A stretch of 33,632 bases of DNA, from contig NZ_JAGSOY010000052.1 of assembly GCF_018837975.1 (NCBI RefSeq), forward strand, positions 1 through 33,632, given 5' to 3'. Made by a program: the position numbers and the translations under genes. Positions within the stretch are counted from its first letter, which is position 1. Each line of letters opens with the position of its first letter. The notes under the pieces were generated by a model. It was not told the origin of the DNA. It saw nothing but the letters and a program-made list of their open reading frames with translations, and made no database searches. Origin of the DNA: Zooshikella harenae. GTDB lineage: Bacteria > Pseudomonadota > Gammaproteobacteria > Pseudomonadales > Zooshikellaceae. Shown piece by piece: positions 8,487 through 16,998 of this stretch.

Positions 8487-8523
8487 AACCCCCACCCAAC
8501 CTCCCCCTTGCCAAGGGGGAGGC
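8487..8523 (-). repeat. REP-like palindromic element, copy 2 (possible bidirectional terminator)
   Basis: CCTCCCCCTTG and CAAGGGGGAGG form a perfect 11-bp stem around a GC loop, preceded by AACCCCCACCCAA. It is the inverse orientation of the element at 5839. It lies between the converging ends of gene B (8466) and the minus-strand gene (8550), where it could terminate transcription in both directions. Confidence 0.6.
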
Positions 8524-8549
8524 TTTGTTACATAAGAGATGTTGACGTG

Positions 8550-10472
8550 TTACTGTGCTTTAGGGCGGAAAGTAACCGTTGTGGTTTTGTCAACAAATGA
8601 TACTTGATCTACTTTCTCCTCTGCGGTGTGACTGTTATTTTGTATAAAAGTCACTTTTGTTGAGGAAGAGCCAAAACTAGATAATATGCTTCCTGCAACA
8701 GCAAGGTAGTTGCCACTTGCAAAACTTGCAGCAACATTGACTAACATACTCTCGCTTTTACTTAATTTATCAACAAGTTTTTTGTCATAAGTGAATTTAC
8801 AGGCATCATTAAAAGCGCGTAATGTACTGTTTTCGGATTCATTTAAGTTATCACTATTGTTTTCTGAAGCGTTAGCTGTTGAGTCGGAGTTTCCACTGGA
8901 AACAGTATTAGCCACTTCTTCAATGATATTGGGGGATGAACAGTCTGCATTTTGTAATAGTTTTGCAAGCTTGCCAACACCTGTCTCAGGTAGCTTAGCT
9001 TCGGGGATATTAGTACCAATATTGTTAAATAAAGATATTTGCTCTAATACTCTCTTAAGCAGTGTATTTCTTATGTCTTTTGTTAGCTGCTCCTGTTCTT
9101 CAGGAGTCCATGTAAATCGACTATCATCTGCATCGAATTTTATATCAAATAGTTCCTTCGAGTTTCTATCTTCAAATATTTCATGTTTTGATTTAGAGCT
9201 TAAAAAGCCATGTTTGTCTTTTAGCTCTTCAATCCGTTTATAAATTTGTTCAAGGTTGTATTTTGCTGTGTATTTTCTATGGACCTTCAACTGAAAATTA
9301 TAGTTAACTTTAGGACTTACATAGGTGTCAAAAATTTTATTGTAGTCAGAGTTATCTTCATTTATAAGTGTACACATAGCATTAACACTTAAATCAAGAG
9401 TTCCTCTCATGCTATGGCTAAAACCAATTTCTGCCGGTTCTCTGGTTGATAAAACAGTTGTCAATGTCGAAACTGTGTTCCCTTCTGGAGGATTAATTGC
9501 CGATATTTGGTTTTTTATTCCTGGAAAGTTTGTTGCTAATATTACTGGAAATCGGTTTTCTCCAATTGTATCGGCTCTTAGATTGATATGAAATGTTGCG
9601 TTATTGATAGGTAAAGGTAACCAAGTCAGATTGGCATTAGGATTTTGTTCTGCGTAATCATTAATAAGTTGTTGCCAATTTAAAAAATAGCTTAGCGAAG
9701 CACTACCTCCAATTAGGCTTGCATACTTTTGGAATGTATTTAAAGATTCAAATCTTATTTTTTCTATAGATTTAACTAGATCAGCCGTTTTTTCTTGCAT
9801 TTCCTTTAAATCATTATTCCGGATAACTTCCAGTCTGATTTTTCCCTGAATATCTAAAAGTGCTATTTGAGCATTATATAGTTCTTCATCAACAGCTGAA
9901 ACATCTTTTTTGATTGAAAATAGCTCTTTTTGTATTGTTGAGGCTCTATCTAATTGAGGATTGCACTTTTCTTTATCCTTAATTGTAATATCAGCAAGAC
10001 AGTCTTCATATTTTGTATATTCTCTATTAAATCGAATAGTAATTTCTGATTTCTCGGCCTTTAATTTGTTAAGTTTAGTTGATAATTCGTTTATTTTGGT
10101 ATTTATATTGGCTTCTTCTGTTTTGTATTCTCCAAGCTTAGATTCTTTTATTAGCTGGTTGTATTCTTTGACTTGTTCTATGTAGCTATCTAAAAGTTCT
10201 TTTTTAGCTGTAGCTGCTTTTTTTGATACATCATAATCTGGGCAGAATAAATAGGTTGTACTTTCTTTATGTAAGTGGTTAACCTCGAAATCACCGATCA
10301 CTGGTGGTGCAACATAAGCTGTTTGACATGACTCATCAAAGTAAATCCCAGTACTCAGTAACGGATGGTTTAGTGTTAACTGACAGTTATTTTTATAAAG
10401 TGGTCCACCTGCTGCCAATGCTGAGCTTGATATAGCGAGTAGAATGCTTGAAGCGAGTATACTCTTTTTCAT
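8550..10472 (-). CDS. Secreted coiled-coil protein C, divergent member of the A/B family
   Basis: A 640-aa preprotein with signal peptide MKKSILASSILLAISSSALA. GGGGAGAA lies at good distance before the ATG. It lacks the FG-GAP-like N-domain of A and B but follows their C-module in order: FDESCQTAYVAPP (A/B: YDDICRTAYVTPP), a Cys, a long coiled coil (about 75-240), FQKYASLIGGSASLSYFLNW (A/B: FKEYAQLDGATAKVHYNLNW), WLPLPINNATFHI, a serine/methionine beta segment, YVSPKVNYNFQLKVHRKYTAKYNL (A/B: VAPSLSYEFEEEVRRGYIAKYNL) and FDIKFDADDSRFTWTPEEQE. The lysine cluster is missing. The C-terminus is new: a Ser/Asn-rich linker, a Gly/Ala/Ser hydrophobic stretch and a Val/Thr-rich tail. It follows protein D by 21 bases, so the two are probably one operon. 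Function unknown. Confidence 0.75.
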   Translation of the reverse strand: MKKSILASSILLAISSSALAAGGPLYKNNCQLTLNHPLLSTGIYFDESCQTAYVAPPVIGDFEVNHLHKESTTYLFCPDYDVSKKAATAKKELLDSYIEQVKEYNQLIKESKLGEYKTEEANINTKINELSTKLNKLKAEKSEITIRFNREYTKYEDCLADITIKDKEKCNPQLDRASTIQKELFSIKKDVSAVDEELYNAQIALLDIQGKIRLEVIRNNDLKEMQEKTADLVKSIEKIRFESLNTFQKYASLIGGSASLSYFLNWQQLINDYAEQNPNANLTWLPLPINNATFHINLRADTIGENRFPVILATNFPGIKNQISAINPPEGNTVSTLTTVLSTREPAEIGFSHSMRGTLDLSVNAMCTLINEDNSDYNKIFDTYVSPKVNYNFQLKVHRKYTAKYNLEQIYKRIEELKDKHGFLSSKSKHEIFEDRNSKELFDIKFDADDSRFTWTPEEQEQLTKDIRNTLLKRVLEQISLFNNIGTNIPEAKLPETGVGKLAKLLQNADCSSPNIIEEVANTVSSGNSDSTANASENNSDNLNESENSTLRAFNDACKFTYDKKLVDKLSKSESMLVNVAASFASGNYLAVAGSILSSFGSSSTKVTFIQNNSHTAEEKVDQVSFVDKTTTVTFRPKAQ

Positions 10473-10493
10473 TATAATTCTCCCCAGATTAAA

Positions 10494-11486
10494 TTATATG
10501 TTTTTAAATTTAAAAGTAGCTATGCCCTGATAATCCTGTTGAGGTTTAGGCTTGGTTATTCCATTATTAATTAGCAGGTCTAAATCGTTAACGAGCATAC
10601 CGGTATTTTTATCAATTAAATGGCTTAACACTGTATTGACATCAATTGGCGCTAAACTAATATTTCTCTTGTATGTTTCTTGACCAATTAAGTAAGCTGT
10701 AATTTTTGTTTTTTCTGGAAGGGTTGCTATGTTTTTATAAAATGTTTTAGGAAGGGTGTTAATGGCTTTTGCTAACGTTTGAATTTGATCTCCATATAGG
10801 ATGGTATCAAAGGAATGATTTTGTTGCTTTGAACCATTAACTTGGAGGGTGATATTCGCTTTACCCGTTAACATATCACAGGTTAAATCGAGCGCATTAA
10901 TTTGTCCAGTTTGTTGGCCTGTTGCTAAATCAGTGTTAGCTAATGCAGACTGCAACTGATGGGTGAGTTGAACTTTATCGCCTATGGTATTACTTACAGC
11001 GTCGTCAGTGAGGATAATAGAAATAGTGAGTTCTTGTACAGACAATCCGTTAATAATTGTATATTTATTGGCATTAATACCTGCATCTTGAGCTGCTTGC
11101 TTTGCCGCTATAAAGAATTCACCTGTTAACCAAGGTAGTATATAAGAACTTAGTTGAATAGTATTACTTTCTCGAATACGTTCTTTGATATGAGATTGAA
11201 GGAAAGGTGCATTTTCATAGGATTTATAGATAGCAAGGTCTTCATCTACGCTTTTGCATGTATTCACAAGCTTATCAAGAGGGTAATTTTGACTAGAGCT
11301 TATATATAGGTTGCTATTAATGCTAAAGGATTTTGGATATTGGTTAATAACAATATTTCCCTGAGCATCGACAGTTGCGAGGATTGGTTGATCTTCGGGT
11401 GCGTAGTTTATTTCAATTGGCGTATTTCCATAGCTCGCGATAGCATAACTTATGCTTAGTGCAAGGAGTCCAAATCTTTTGATCAT
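10494..11486 (-). CDS. Secreted hypothetical protein D, first gene of the D-C pair
   Basis: A 330-aa preprotein with signal peptide MIKRFGLLALSISYAIASYG. Two cysteines (NTCKSVDED, LTCDML) could form one disulfide in the periplasm or outside. The rest is mixed alpha/beta, with Thr/Ile-rich strand-like stretches and no repeats. I do not recognise a family. It is transcribed into gene C 21 bases downstream, and the two signal peptides and shared strand suggest a secreted pair. Upstream on the minus strand an AT-rich TATTATATAC-like -10 candidate lies near 11505-11515. Its function may be tied to the coiled-coil family, by context only. Confidence 0.65.
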   Translation of the reverse strand: MIKRFGLLALSISYAIASYGNTPIEINYAPEDQPILATVDAQGNIVINQYPKSFSINSNLYISSSQNYPLDKLVNTCKSVDEDLAIYKSYENAPFLQSHIKERIRESNTIQLSSYILPWLTGEFFIAAKQAAQDAGINANKYTIINGLSVQELTISIILTDDAVSNTIGDKVQLTHQLQSALANTDLATGQQTGQINALDLTCDMLTGKANITLQVNGSKQQNHSFDTILYGDQIQTLAKAINTLPKTFYKNIATLPEKTKITAYLIGQETYKRNISLAPIDVNTVLSHLIDKNTGMLVNDLDLLINNGITKPKPQQDYQGIATFKFKNI

Positions 11487-11970
11487 TTACTTATTCCGTA
11501 GTAAGTTGTATATAATACAAAAAGTCCAATAATTAGATACTGACTAGTTTTTTATATAGGAATTACGAACACTTTTAGTGTAAAACTATACTCAGAACGA
11601 ATGAATATTATAGGTTTTTGTCGAGTGATAATTTCCCGTCAGCACTTCGATAGAAGTCAAGAATTCTATTGTTAACTATGAAGTAGCTGGTTTTCACTCA
11701 TGAGCTTAAGTGGCCAACGTCTGAGATGAGCTCTGCTGGCTACAATCCCTAAAAATGATTCGCAATGAGAATAGTGCTAGTTACATATGCTGTCTTATAC
11801 ATTTAGCTAAAGATAAGACTTCAGTAGATATTACTATCATTGTGTAAATTCTTTTTCAATGTACAACAACCAGTGTATTATATATGATATTATTCCATGC
11901 GTACAATGCTACTAACTACTTAATCGAACGGACTAACTATTTTTAAAGTAACTCACTATTGAAACTACAT
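11487..11970. other. Intergenic region between divergent genes
   Basis: About 480 bases of AT-rich DNA between the minus-strand D gene and the plus-strand gene at 11971. It must hold both promoters. I see no open frame with coding character, no strong hairpin and no repeat; TATA-like boxes are too frequent to choose among. Confidence 0.5.
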
Positions 11971-12537
11971 ATGAATAAAAAAGTACCTATTATTGTTGCT
12001 TTTGCGATACTTTTTGCTGCCATTGCTATATATTTGAATAGTACATCGAAAGCAGTTACTAAGAGTCAAAAAGCGGTCGTTATTGCTGATTCTGAGAAAA
12101 GTAAAGCAGGTGATGTGGGAAAGCAGAGTGTTAAAGAGCAAGTGAATGTTAAGGATATGGATTCTGATCAAAAAGAGTCTAATGCTTCTCCTTTAGTAAT
12201 TTATGGTTATGATATTAATCTGCCAATTAAAGAGTTGGACCGTAAGCAGATAAAGACACAAGTTGAGGATTTGGAACGTGCTGTAGAGTATAACGACCTT
12301 ATAGGGCGTATTAATAATGGTATGGCTTCCCCTGAAGAGGCTGAACAATCTGCTAAAGTCTTTGCGCGTCTTTCTAAACTTAGAATGGCAGAAGTACAAT
12401 ATATGATCGAAGACTTGGATCAAGACTTTGCAGCGTATGAAGAGGAGCATAAAGAACGTTTGGAAGCCTTCCGTGCGAAGAAAAAAGAAGAACAAACGGA
12501 GTCTGATGAAATAACAGCGCTTGATATTTTAGAGTAG
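11971..12537 (+). CDS. Membrane-anchored acidic helical protein of unknown function
   Basis: A 188-aa protein starting MNKKVPIIVAFAILF; a TTG four codons upstream (11959) is an alternative start. One N-terminal hydrophobic helix (residues 5-23) without a convincing cleavage site suggests an inner-membrane anchor with the rest in the periplasm. A low-complexity charged linker (about 28-75) precedes a helical, strongly charged region (about 85-180) with coiled-coil character (KELDRKQIKTQVEDLERAVEY; EEEHKERLEAFRAKKKEE). No ribosome-binding site stands out. No homologue is recognised. Confidence 0.6.
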   Translation: MNKKVPIIVAFAILFAAIAIYLNSTSKAVTKSQKAVVIADSEKSKAGDVGKQSVKEQVNVKDMDSDQKESNASPLVIYGYDINLPIKELDRKQIKTQVEDLERAVEYNDLIGRINNGMASPEEAEQSAKVFARLSKLRMAEVQYMIEDLDQDFAAYEEEHKERLEAFRAKKKEEQTESDEITALDILE

Positions 12538-12550
12538 CAATTTAATGAAT

Positions 12551-12576
12551 AAGTAGCGAAGAGTGCTTCGCTACTT
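12551..12576. terminator. Bidirectional stem-loop between convergent genes
   Basis: AAGTAGCGAAG and CTTCGCTACTT form a perfect 11-bp stem with a 4-nt loop. It lies 14 bases after the plus-strand stop (12537) and 43 bases after the minus-strand stop (12619). T runs are weak on both sides. Confidence 0.6.
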
Positions 12577-12618
12577 AAAATAAAGATGTAGTAATGGTAA
12601 TAAGAATAGGCTAAAACC

Positions 12619-13278
12619 CTAGCGTTTAAGCACAAGTGTTAAGCCATCAGCGAAAGGAAGTAAGCTTAAATCTATTCTATCATCACTTAATAACTTCTTG
12701 TTAAGTGCCCGCAAAGCTTCAGTTTCTTTATCTGTTATTGATGAATTTGCGACTGCTCCAGACCACAGCATATTATCGAGTAAAATGAGACCACCTTTTC
12801 TCACGAGCTTAAGTGTAAACTCATAATAGGTATCGTAGTTTTCTTTATCCGCATCAATAAATGCGATATCAAATGAACCTTCAAGCTTTTCTTCAATGAG
12901 ATGTCGCAGGCTGTCTTTAGCATTACCAATCATCGTTGATATTTTGTGTTCTACACCTGCTTGTTGCCAGTACTTTCGACCCATATTTACCCAGTCAGCG
13001 TTGCTATCACAGGCGATGAGCTCGCCATTGTCAGGTAGTGCTTGTGCCACACATAAAGCGCTGTATCCAGTAAATATGCCAATTTCAAGTGCTTTTTTGG
13101 CTTGCATTAAGCGTACAAGTAAAGCCATAAACTGGCCTTGTTCTGGCATGATTTGCATATTGCACTCTGCCATTTTCAGAGTTTCATTTCTTAATGCATT
13201 GAGTGTATCGTTTTCACGAAGAGATACATCTCTGACATAGCTTAAAATTTCTTGAGTAATTTTCAGGTGATGAATCAT
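12619..13278 (-). CDS. Class I SAM-dependent O-methyltransferase (CCoAOMT-like)
   Basis: A 219-aa cytosolic enzyme of methyltransferase family 3, which transfers methyl groups from S-adenosylmethionine to catechol-type hydroxyls with a divalent metal. The SAM-binding motif ALEIGIFTGYSALCVA is at about 63-78, the acidic motif DIAFIDADKENYDTYYE at about 136-152, and the metal/substrate motif LLDNMLWSGAVA follows. Length fits the bacterial O-methyltransferase family. AAGGAC about 8-12 bases before the ATG may be the ribosome-binding site. It sits near padC, also a phenolic-acid gene, but in a separate unit, so a shared pathway is only a possibility. Substrate unknown. Confidence 0.85.
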   Translation of the reverse strand: MIHHLKITQEILSYVRDVSLRENDTLNALRNETLKMAECNMQIMPEQGQFMALLVRLMQAKKALEIGIFTGYSALCVAQALPDNGELIACDSNADWVNMGRKYWQQAGVEHKISTMIGNAKDSLRHLIEEKLEGSFDIAFIDADKENYDTYYEFTLKLVRKGGLILLDNMLWSGAVANSSITDKETEALRALNKKLLSDDRIDLSLLPFADGLTLVLKR

Positions 13279-13358
13279 TCTTTGCGTCCTTGCATTAGGT
13301 GATTTTTTTCTGCGTTCTTACCTTTATCCAGATAAGTACAATACAGGTAGAGCATATC

Positions 13359-14249
13359 TCACCATGGCTTGCTAGCAAAGTCCTTCACTAAATAATCTAT
13401 AAGTGATCTGACGGCTGGAGGGAGAAACTGGCGTGAAGGATACAGTGCATAAATTGTTAAGTCTTTTGGTTTCCAATCAGGTAGCACAATGTCAAGTTGG
13501 CTTTGTTTAATTGCTTCATTGGCTAAATAGGTTGGTTGTAATGCAATGCCGCCATCATTTTTTGCGGCCTCTAATAAAACTGTGGCTTCGTTTGCTGTTA
13601 AGTGGCAATCAACATCAATGGCTTGATAATCGTTATTATACGACAAATACCATACATTACGCTCAAAGTGTCGATAACCTAAACATTGGTGATGGCGTAA
13701 TTCCTTTGGGGTGGAGGGGGGACCGTATTTGGTAAGGTAGTCTGGTGATGCAACAAGTACAGACTCACAAACAGCTAAAGGTCTACCTATTAAAGATGGG
13801 TCAGGATTACTGGCAATGCGAATGGCAAGATCGATACGTTCTTCAATTAAATTGACAGGTTTGTCACTTACATCGATATCAATTTTAAGTTTGGGGTGTT
13901 CGGTTAAAAAACTGCAGATTGTTTTTGCTAGTTGTGCATGACCAAAGGACATACTGCTTGTCACTCTGAGCAACCCACGTAGCTCATTATCATTATGTGA
14001 TGTTTCTGACTCTAGCACTTGAGTTTGTTCAATTAGATTCAAACACTGGGTTAAGCAGCGATGACCTGCATCCGTGAGGGTGACACGACGTGTTGTGCGT
14101 TGTAGTAAGCGCGCATTGAGCCAGGACTCCATGGTTGATATATAACGAGTCACCATGGATCTTGACATATCAAGCCGCTCAGCAGTGGCTGTGAAGCTTC
14201 CTGAGTGGGCAATATCAATGAAAACATTTATGGCGGTTAGTCTGTCCAT
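13359..14249 (-). CDS. LysR-family transcriptional regulator
   Basis: A 296-aa regulator with a winged helix-turn-helix at residues 1-60 (FTATAERLDMSRSMVTRYIS recognition region) and a LysR substrate-binding domain from about 90 to 290 (LLRVTSSMSFGHAQL; IDVDVSDKPVNLIEERIDLAIRI). This pattern matches the CrgA/AaeR-like subgroup. It is divergent from the MBL-fold gene at 14409 with 159 bases between, the classical LysR arrangement, so it probably controls that gene pair and itself. Effector unknown. Confidence 0.85.
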   Translation of the reverse strand: MDRLTAINVFIDIAHSGSFTATAERLDMSRSMVTRYISTMESWLNARLLQRTTRRVTLTDAGHRCLTQCLNLIEQTQVLESETSHNDNELRGLLRVTSSMSFGHAQLAKTICSFLTEHPKLKIDIDVSDKPVNLIEERIDLAIRIASNPDPSLIGRPLAVCESVLVASPDYLTKYGPPSTPKELRHHQCLGYRHFERNVWYLSYNNDYQAIDVDCHLTANEATVLLEAAKNDGGIALQPTYLANEAIKQSQLDIVLPDWKPKDLTIYALYPSRQFLPPAVRSLIDYLVKDFASKPW

Positions 14250-14408
14250 GAGTAGTATTAGATCGAATTAAGAAACAATGATGTGCAATATTAGATCTAT
14301 ATCTGATCAAGTCAACTTCTTATAGTGACACTGTGCTTCAGCAATAGCTTTGAAGACATATACCCTTCGCTGTGGGTATAGATAGTTTCAAAATTTCTAA
14401 GGAATTAA

Positions 14409-15296
14409 ATGATGTTGAAAAGAATTTTGATAGGTGCTGCTGTATTGCTTGCTTCGGGTGTAAATGCGAATGAACAGTCTACAGTCCAGAATGATTCTCC
14501 CTTAAACGTTCAGGTTTACCATGCGGATGGAAATAGTTTTCATGTGAACTCTAGTTTGGTAACAGGTGCTCATGAAGCTATGGTGATTGATGCAGGTTTT
14601 ACTCGAGCTGATGCTTTCCGTATCGCGGCAAATGTATTGGATAGTGGTAAAACACTGAAAACTATTTATGTGAGTCAAGCTGATCCTGATTATTATTTTG
14701 GGGTAGAAGTTTTAAAAAATATTTTTCCAGAGGCTAAGGTTTTAGCGAGTCCTGCAGTCCTAAAACAAATTAAGAAAAAACTACCGGCTAAAGTTGCTTA
14801 TTGGGGGCCTAAGCTTGGGGTTAATGCACCACAACATCCTGTGGTTCCTACCGAGTTTAAAGGCGATAAACTTTATGTTGACGGGCATGTATTGGAAATT
14901 AAAGGGTTAACCGGTGCTATTGCTCATCGGCCTTATGTCTGGATTCCTTCAATTCGTGCGATTGTGGGAAATGTGGCGGTTTCTGGTGGTTTGCATTTAT
15001 GGATGGCAGATTCTCAAACTAAGATTGAACAAGATGCTTGGTTAAAGCAGCTGGATGAAATGAAAGATTTAAATCCATTATTGGTTGTGCCTGGTCATAT
15101 GAAAGCAGGGACTAAAATGGATGTGGCTACAATTGATTATACACGTAATTATTTGGTGACGTTTTTACGCAAAGCTAAGCATGCGAAGAATAGTCGAGAA
15201 TTAATTCATGTGATGAAAAATGCGTATCCAGAAGCTGAGTTAGAGATTGCATTAACCATTGGTGCTAAAGTGATTAAAGGAGAAATGCAATGGTAG
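14409..15296 (+). CDS. Vmh-like MBL-fold protein with degenerate metal motif
   Basis: A 295-aa preprotein with a signal peptide (MMLKRILIGAAVLLASGVNA), so periplasmic or secreted. The metallo-beta-lactamase fold is shown by VTGAHEAMVIDAGFT, the motif-2 region YVSQADPDYYFGVEVLKNIFP, and VVPGHM near 230. The usual HxHxDH is replaced: the Vmh-type family has SHGDPDYYFG, and here even that histidine is Gln (SQADPDYYFG), so metal binding is doubtful. AAGGA precedes the ATG. The stop overlaps the next gene's ATG (ATGGTAG at 15290-15296), so the two are translationally coupled. A divergent LysR gene is the likely regulator. Activity unknown. Confidence 0.75.
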   Translation: MMLKRILIGAAVLLASGVNANEQSTVQNDSPLNVQVYHADGNSFHVNSSLVTGAHEAMVIDAGFTRADAFRIAANVLDSGKTLKTIYVSQADPDYYFGVEVLKNIFPEAKVLASPAVLKQIKKKLPAKVAYWGPKLGVNAPQHPVVPTEFKGDKLYVDGHVLEIKGLTGAIAHRPYVWIPSIRAIVGNVAVSGGLHLWMADSQTKIEQDAWLKQLDEMKDLNPLLVVPGHMKAGTKMDVATIDYTRNYLVTFLRKAKHAKNSRELIHVMKNAYPEAELEIALTIGAKVIKGEMQW

Positions 15297-15973
15297 CATT
15301 GCATTATTTTTATGACCCGCTTTGTGGTTGGTGTTATGGCGCTTTGGACATTATTCATGCTGCCGCTTTAATAAAAGATATCCCTTTTGTGATGCATGCC
15401 GGTGGTATGATGCAAAAGCAGCCGGTAACGGCTGCTATGCAACAATTTATAATGGAGCATGATAAGCGAATTAAATTAGAAACGGGGCAAATCTTTGGTA
15501 ACGGTTATACAGAAGGGCTATTGCATAACGCAACAGCATGGTTTGATTCTTATTTGCCTATTCGTGCTATTTTAGTTGCCGAGTTGATGGGAATAGCACC
15601 ATTAATAATGTTAGATCAAATACAAAAAGCACATTATCTACAAGGTAGGGAAATTGCTCAAATTAATGTATTAGCTGATATTGCTGAGTTACAAGGATTA
15701 ATACGTTATACATTTATTGAAAAACTGAATCAAAGTGTGGAAGAAATGGAGTTGCATATTAAAATAAGTCGACAATTAATGGTATTGCATGGCTTTTCAG
15801 GATTTCCAACATTGGCGTTGGAGAATAATGGTCAGTGGTTTTCGATCAATGTGCGGGATTTTTTTAGAAAAGCAGAAAAAATAATACCTTATATTCAATC
15901 GATTATAAGTAATAAAGATAGGGATGAAGTCGAATTGTCTAAACAATTCTGTTCCTTGGATGGTTGTGTTTGA
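15290..15973 (+). CDS. DsbA-family thioredoxin-like protein
   Basis: A 227-aa protein of the DsbA/FrnE-like thioredoxin superfamily. YDPLCGWCYGAL at the start gives the CxxC redox pair (CGWC), and FSGFPTLALE near 170 holds the cis-proline loop; an alpha-helical insert lies between, as in this family. There is no signal peptide, so it acts in the cytosol, unlike true DsbA. The last segment has a Cys pair (FCSLDGC). It is coupled to the MBL-fold gene by an overlapping start and probably shares its LysR control. Its natural substrate is unknown; some relatives are isomerases or stress-related oxidoreductases. Confidence 0.8.
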   Translation: MVALHYFYDPLCGWCYGALDIIHAAALIKDIPFVMHAGGMMQKQPVTAAMQQFIMEHDKRIKLETGQIFGNGYTEGLLHNATAWFDSYLPIRAILVAELMGIAPLIMLDQIQKAHYLQGREIAQINVLADIAELQGLIRYTFIEKLNQSVEEMELHIKISRQLMVLHGFSGFPTLALENNGQWFSINVRDFFRKAEKIIPYIQSIISNKDRDEVELSKQFCSLDGCV

Positions 15974-16017
15974 GCATATACACTGATTGCTATTTAAGAT
16001 TCTTGTTATTAAATATT

Positions 16018-16887
16018 TTAATTTTCATGTTGCTCGATTAAAATATTACCTAATTCGCGTGTTGCGGGACCTGCTTGAGAAAAATCGTTATAAATGAGAG
16101 TAAGTGGGATTTTACGAATTTGTCCTATGGTGAGTGGTAATGCTTTTAACTGTCTAGTATTAAGTAAGTGTTCAATTTCATGTTTTGGCAACCAGCCAAA
16201 ACATAGTTGGCTTGCTACTGCGGCAATAGCAGTATGGACGGTATTAACACGCCATACTTTACGACTTGGTAGGGGATGCTCATCAGCAGATTGACTATTT
16301 TCAATATGGACTTGCGTAAATAAATTTAGATCAGACGCTGTTAGATGGCTTTTATCTAATTGGTGTAAAGGGTGATTGGGATGGGCTACCGCAAGTAGCT
16401 CTACATCTAACAATTTTTTTCCCAGTAAGTTTGTATTAAAGGGAAAGGCAATCGATAAATCAATTGGATCGTTGTTATTTTGTGGCGTAAGGCGAATAAC
16501 ATCTTGTAATGCTACTTGCGTTTCTGGGAATTTCTTTTTAAAGCACTTAAGCGCTTTAAATAAAAAATGTTTGGGATAAATGCTGTCAACTTCTATACGG
16601 ATAGAAACTTCTGCGCCTGCAGCCAATACTTTGGCTCTGTATTCAATGTTTTTTAGCTCATTAAGAAAAGGCCGCACATCTTCTAATAGTGATTTGCCAA
16701 TAGGTGTCAGTGCTACTGTTTTTCCTTGAACAATCACTAATGTAACACCTAGCTGTTCTTGCAGCTTAGTGATGGTGTAGCTTACAGAGGACTGACTCTT
16801 ATGTAGGAATTTTGCTGCGGCAGTAAAGCCTCCTTGCTCAATAACACACTGTAGGACAAACCATTGCTCTAACGTTGATCTAAACAT
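16018..16887 (-). CDS. LysR-family regulator divergent to padC
   Basis: A 289-aa regulator beginning MFRSTLEQWFVLQCVIEQGG; I chose this ATG (16885-16887) because the helix-turn-helix (GGFTAAAKFLHKSQSSVSYTI) then falls at the normal position, while the longer frame to 16950 adds a non-family extension. The effector-binding domain follows from about 90 (VSIRIEVDSIYPKHF; IDLSIAFPF). It is divergent from padC with about 110 bases between the starts, so it is the likely phenolic-acid-responsive activator or repressor of padC. Gram-positive padC genes use PadR instead; none is present here. Confidence 0.8.
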   Translation of the reverse strand: MFRSTLEQWFVLQCVIEQGGFTAAAKFLHKSQSSVSYTITKLQEQLGVTLVIVQGKTVALTPIGKSLLEDVRPFLNELKNIEYRAKVLAAGAEVSIRIEVDSIYPKHFLFKALKCFKKKFPETQVALQDVIRLTPQNNNDPIDLSIAFPFNTNLLGKKLLDVELLAVAHPNHPLHQLDKSHLTASDLNLFTQVHIENSQSADEHPLPSRKVWRVNTVHTAIAAVASQLCFGWLPKHEIEHLLNTRQLKALPLTIGQIRKIPLTLIYNDFSQAGPATRELGNILIEQHEN

Positions 16888-16998
16888 ATGAATAATCAAA
16901 TATTTCGATGGATATAAGCTAAAAATAACGTTTTTCAATCGAAAAAACAATGTTTAAGCTTGTGCAAAATAAACATGTTAAGGCAATTGGAGAACCAA

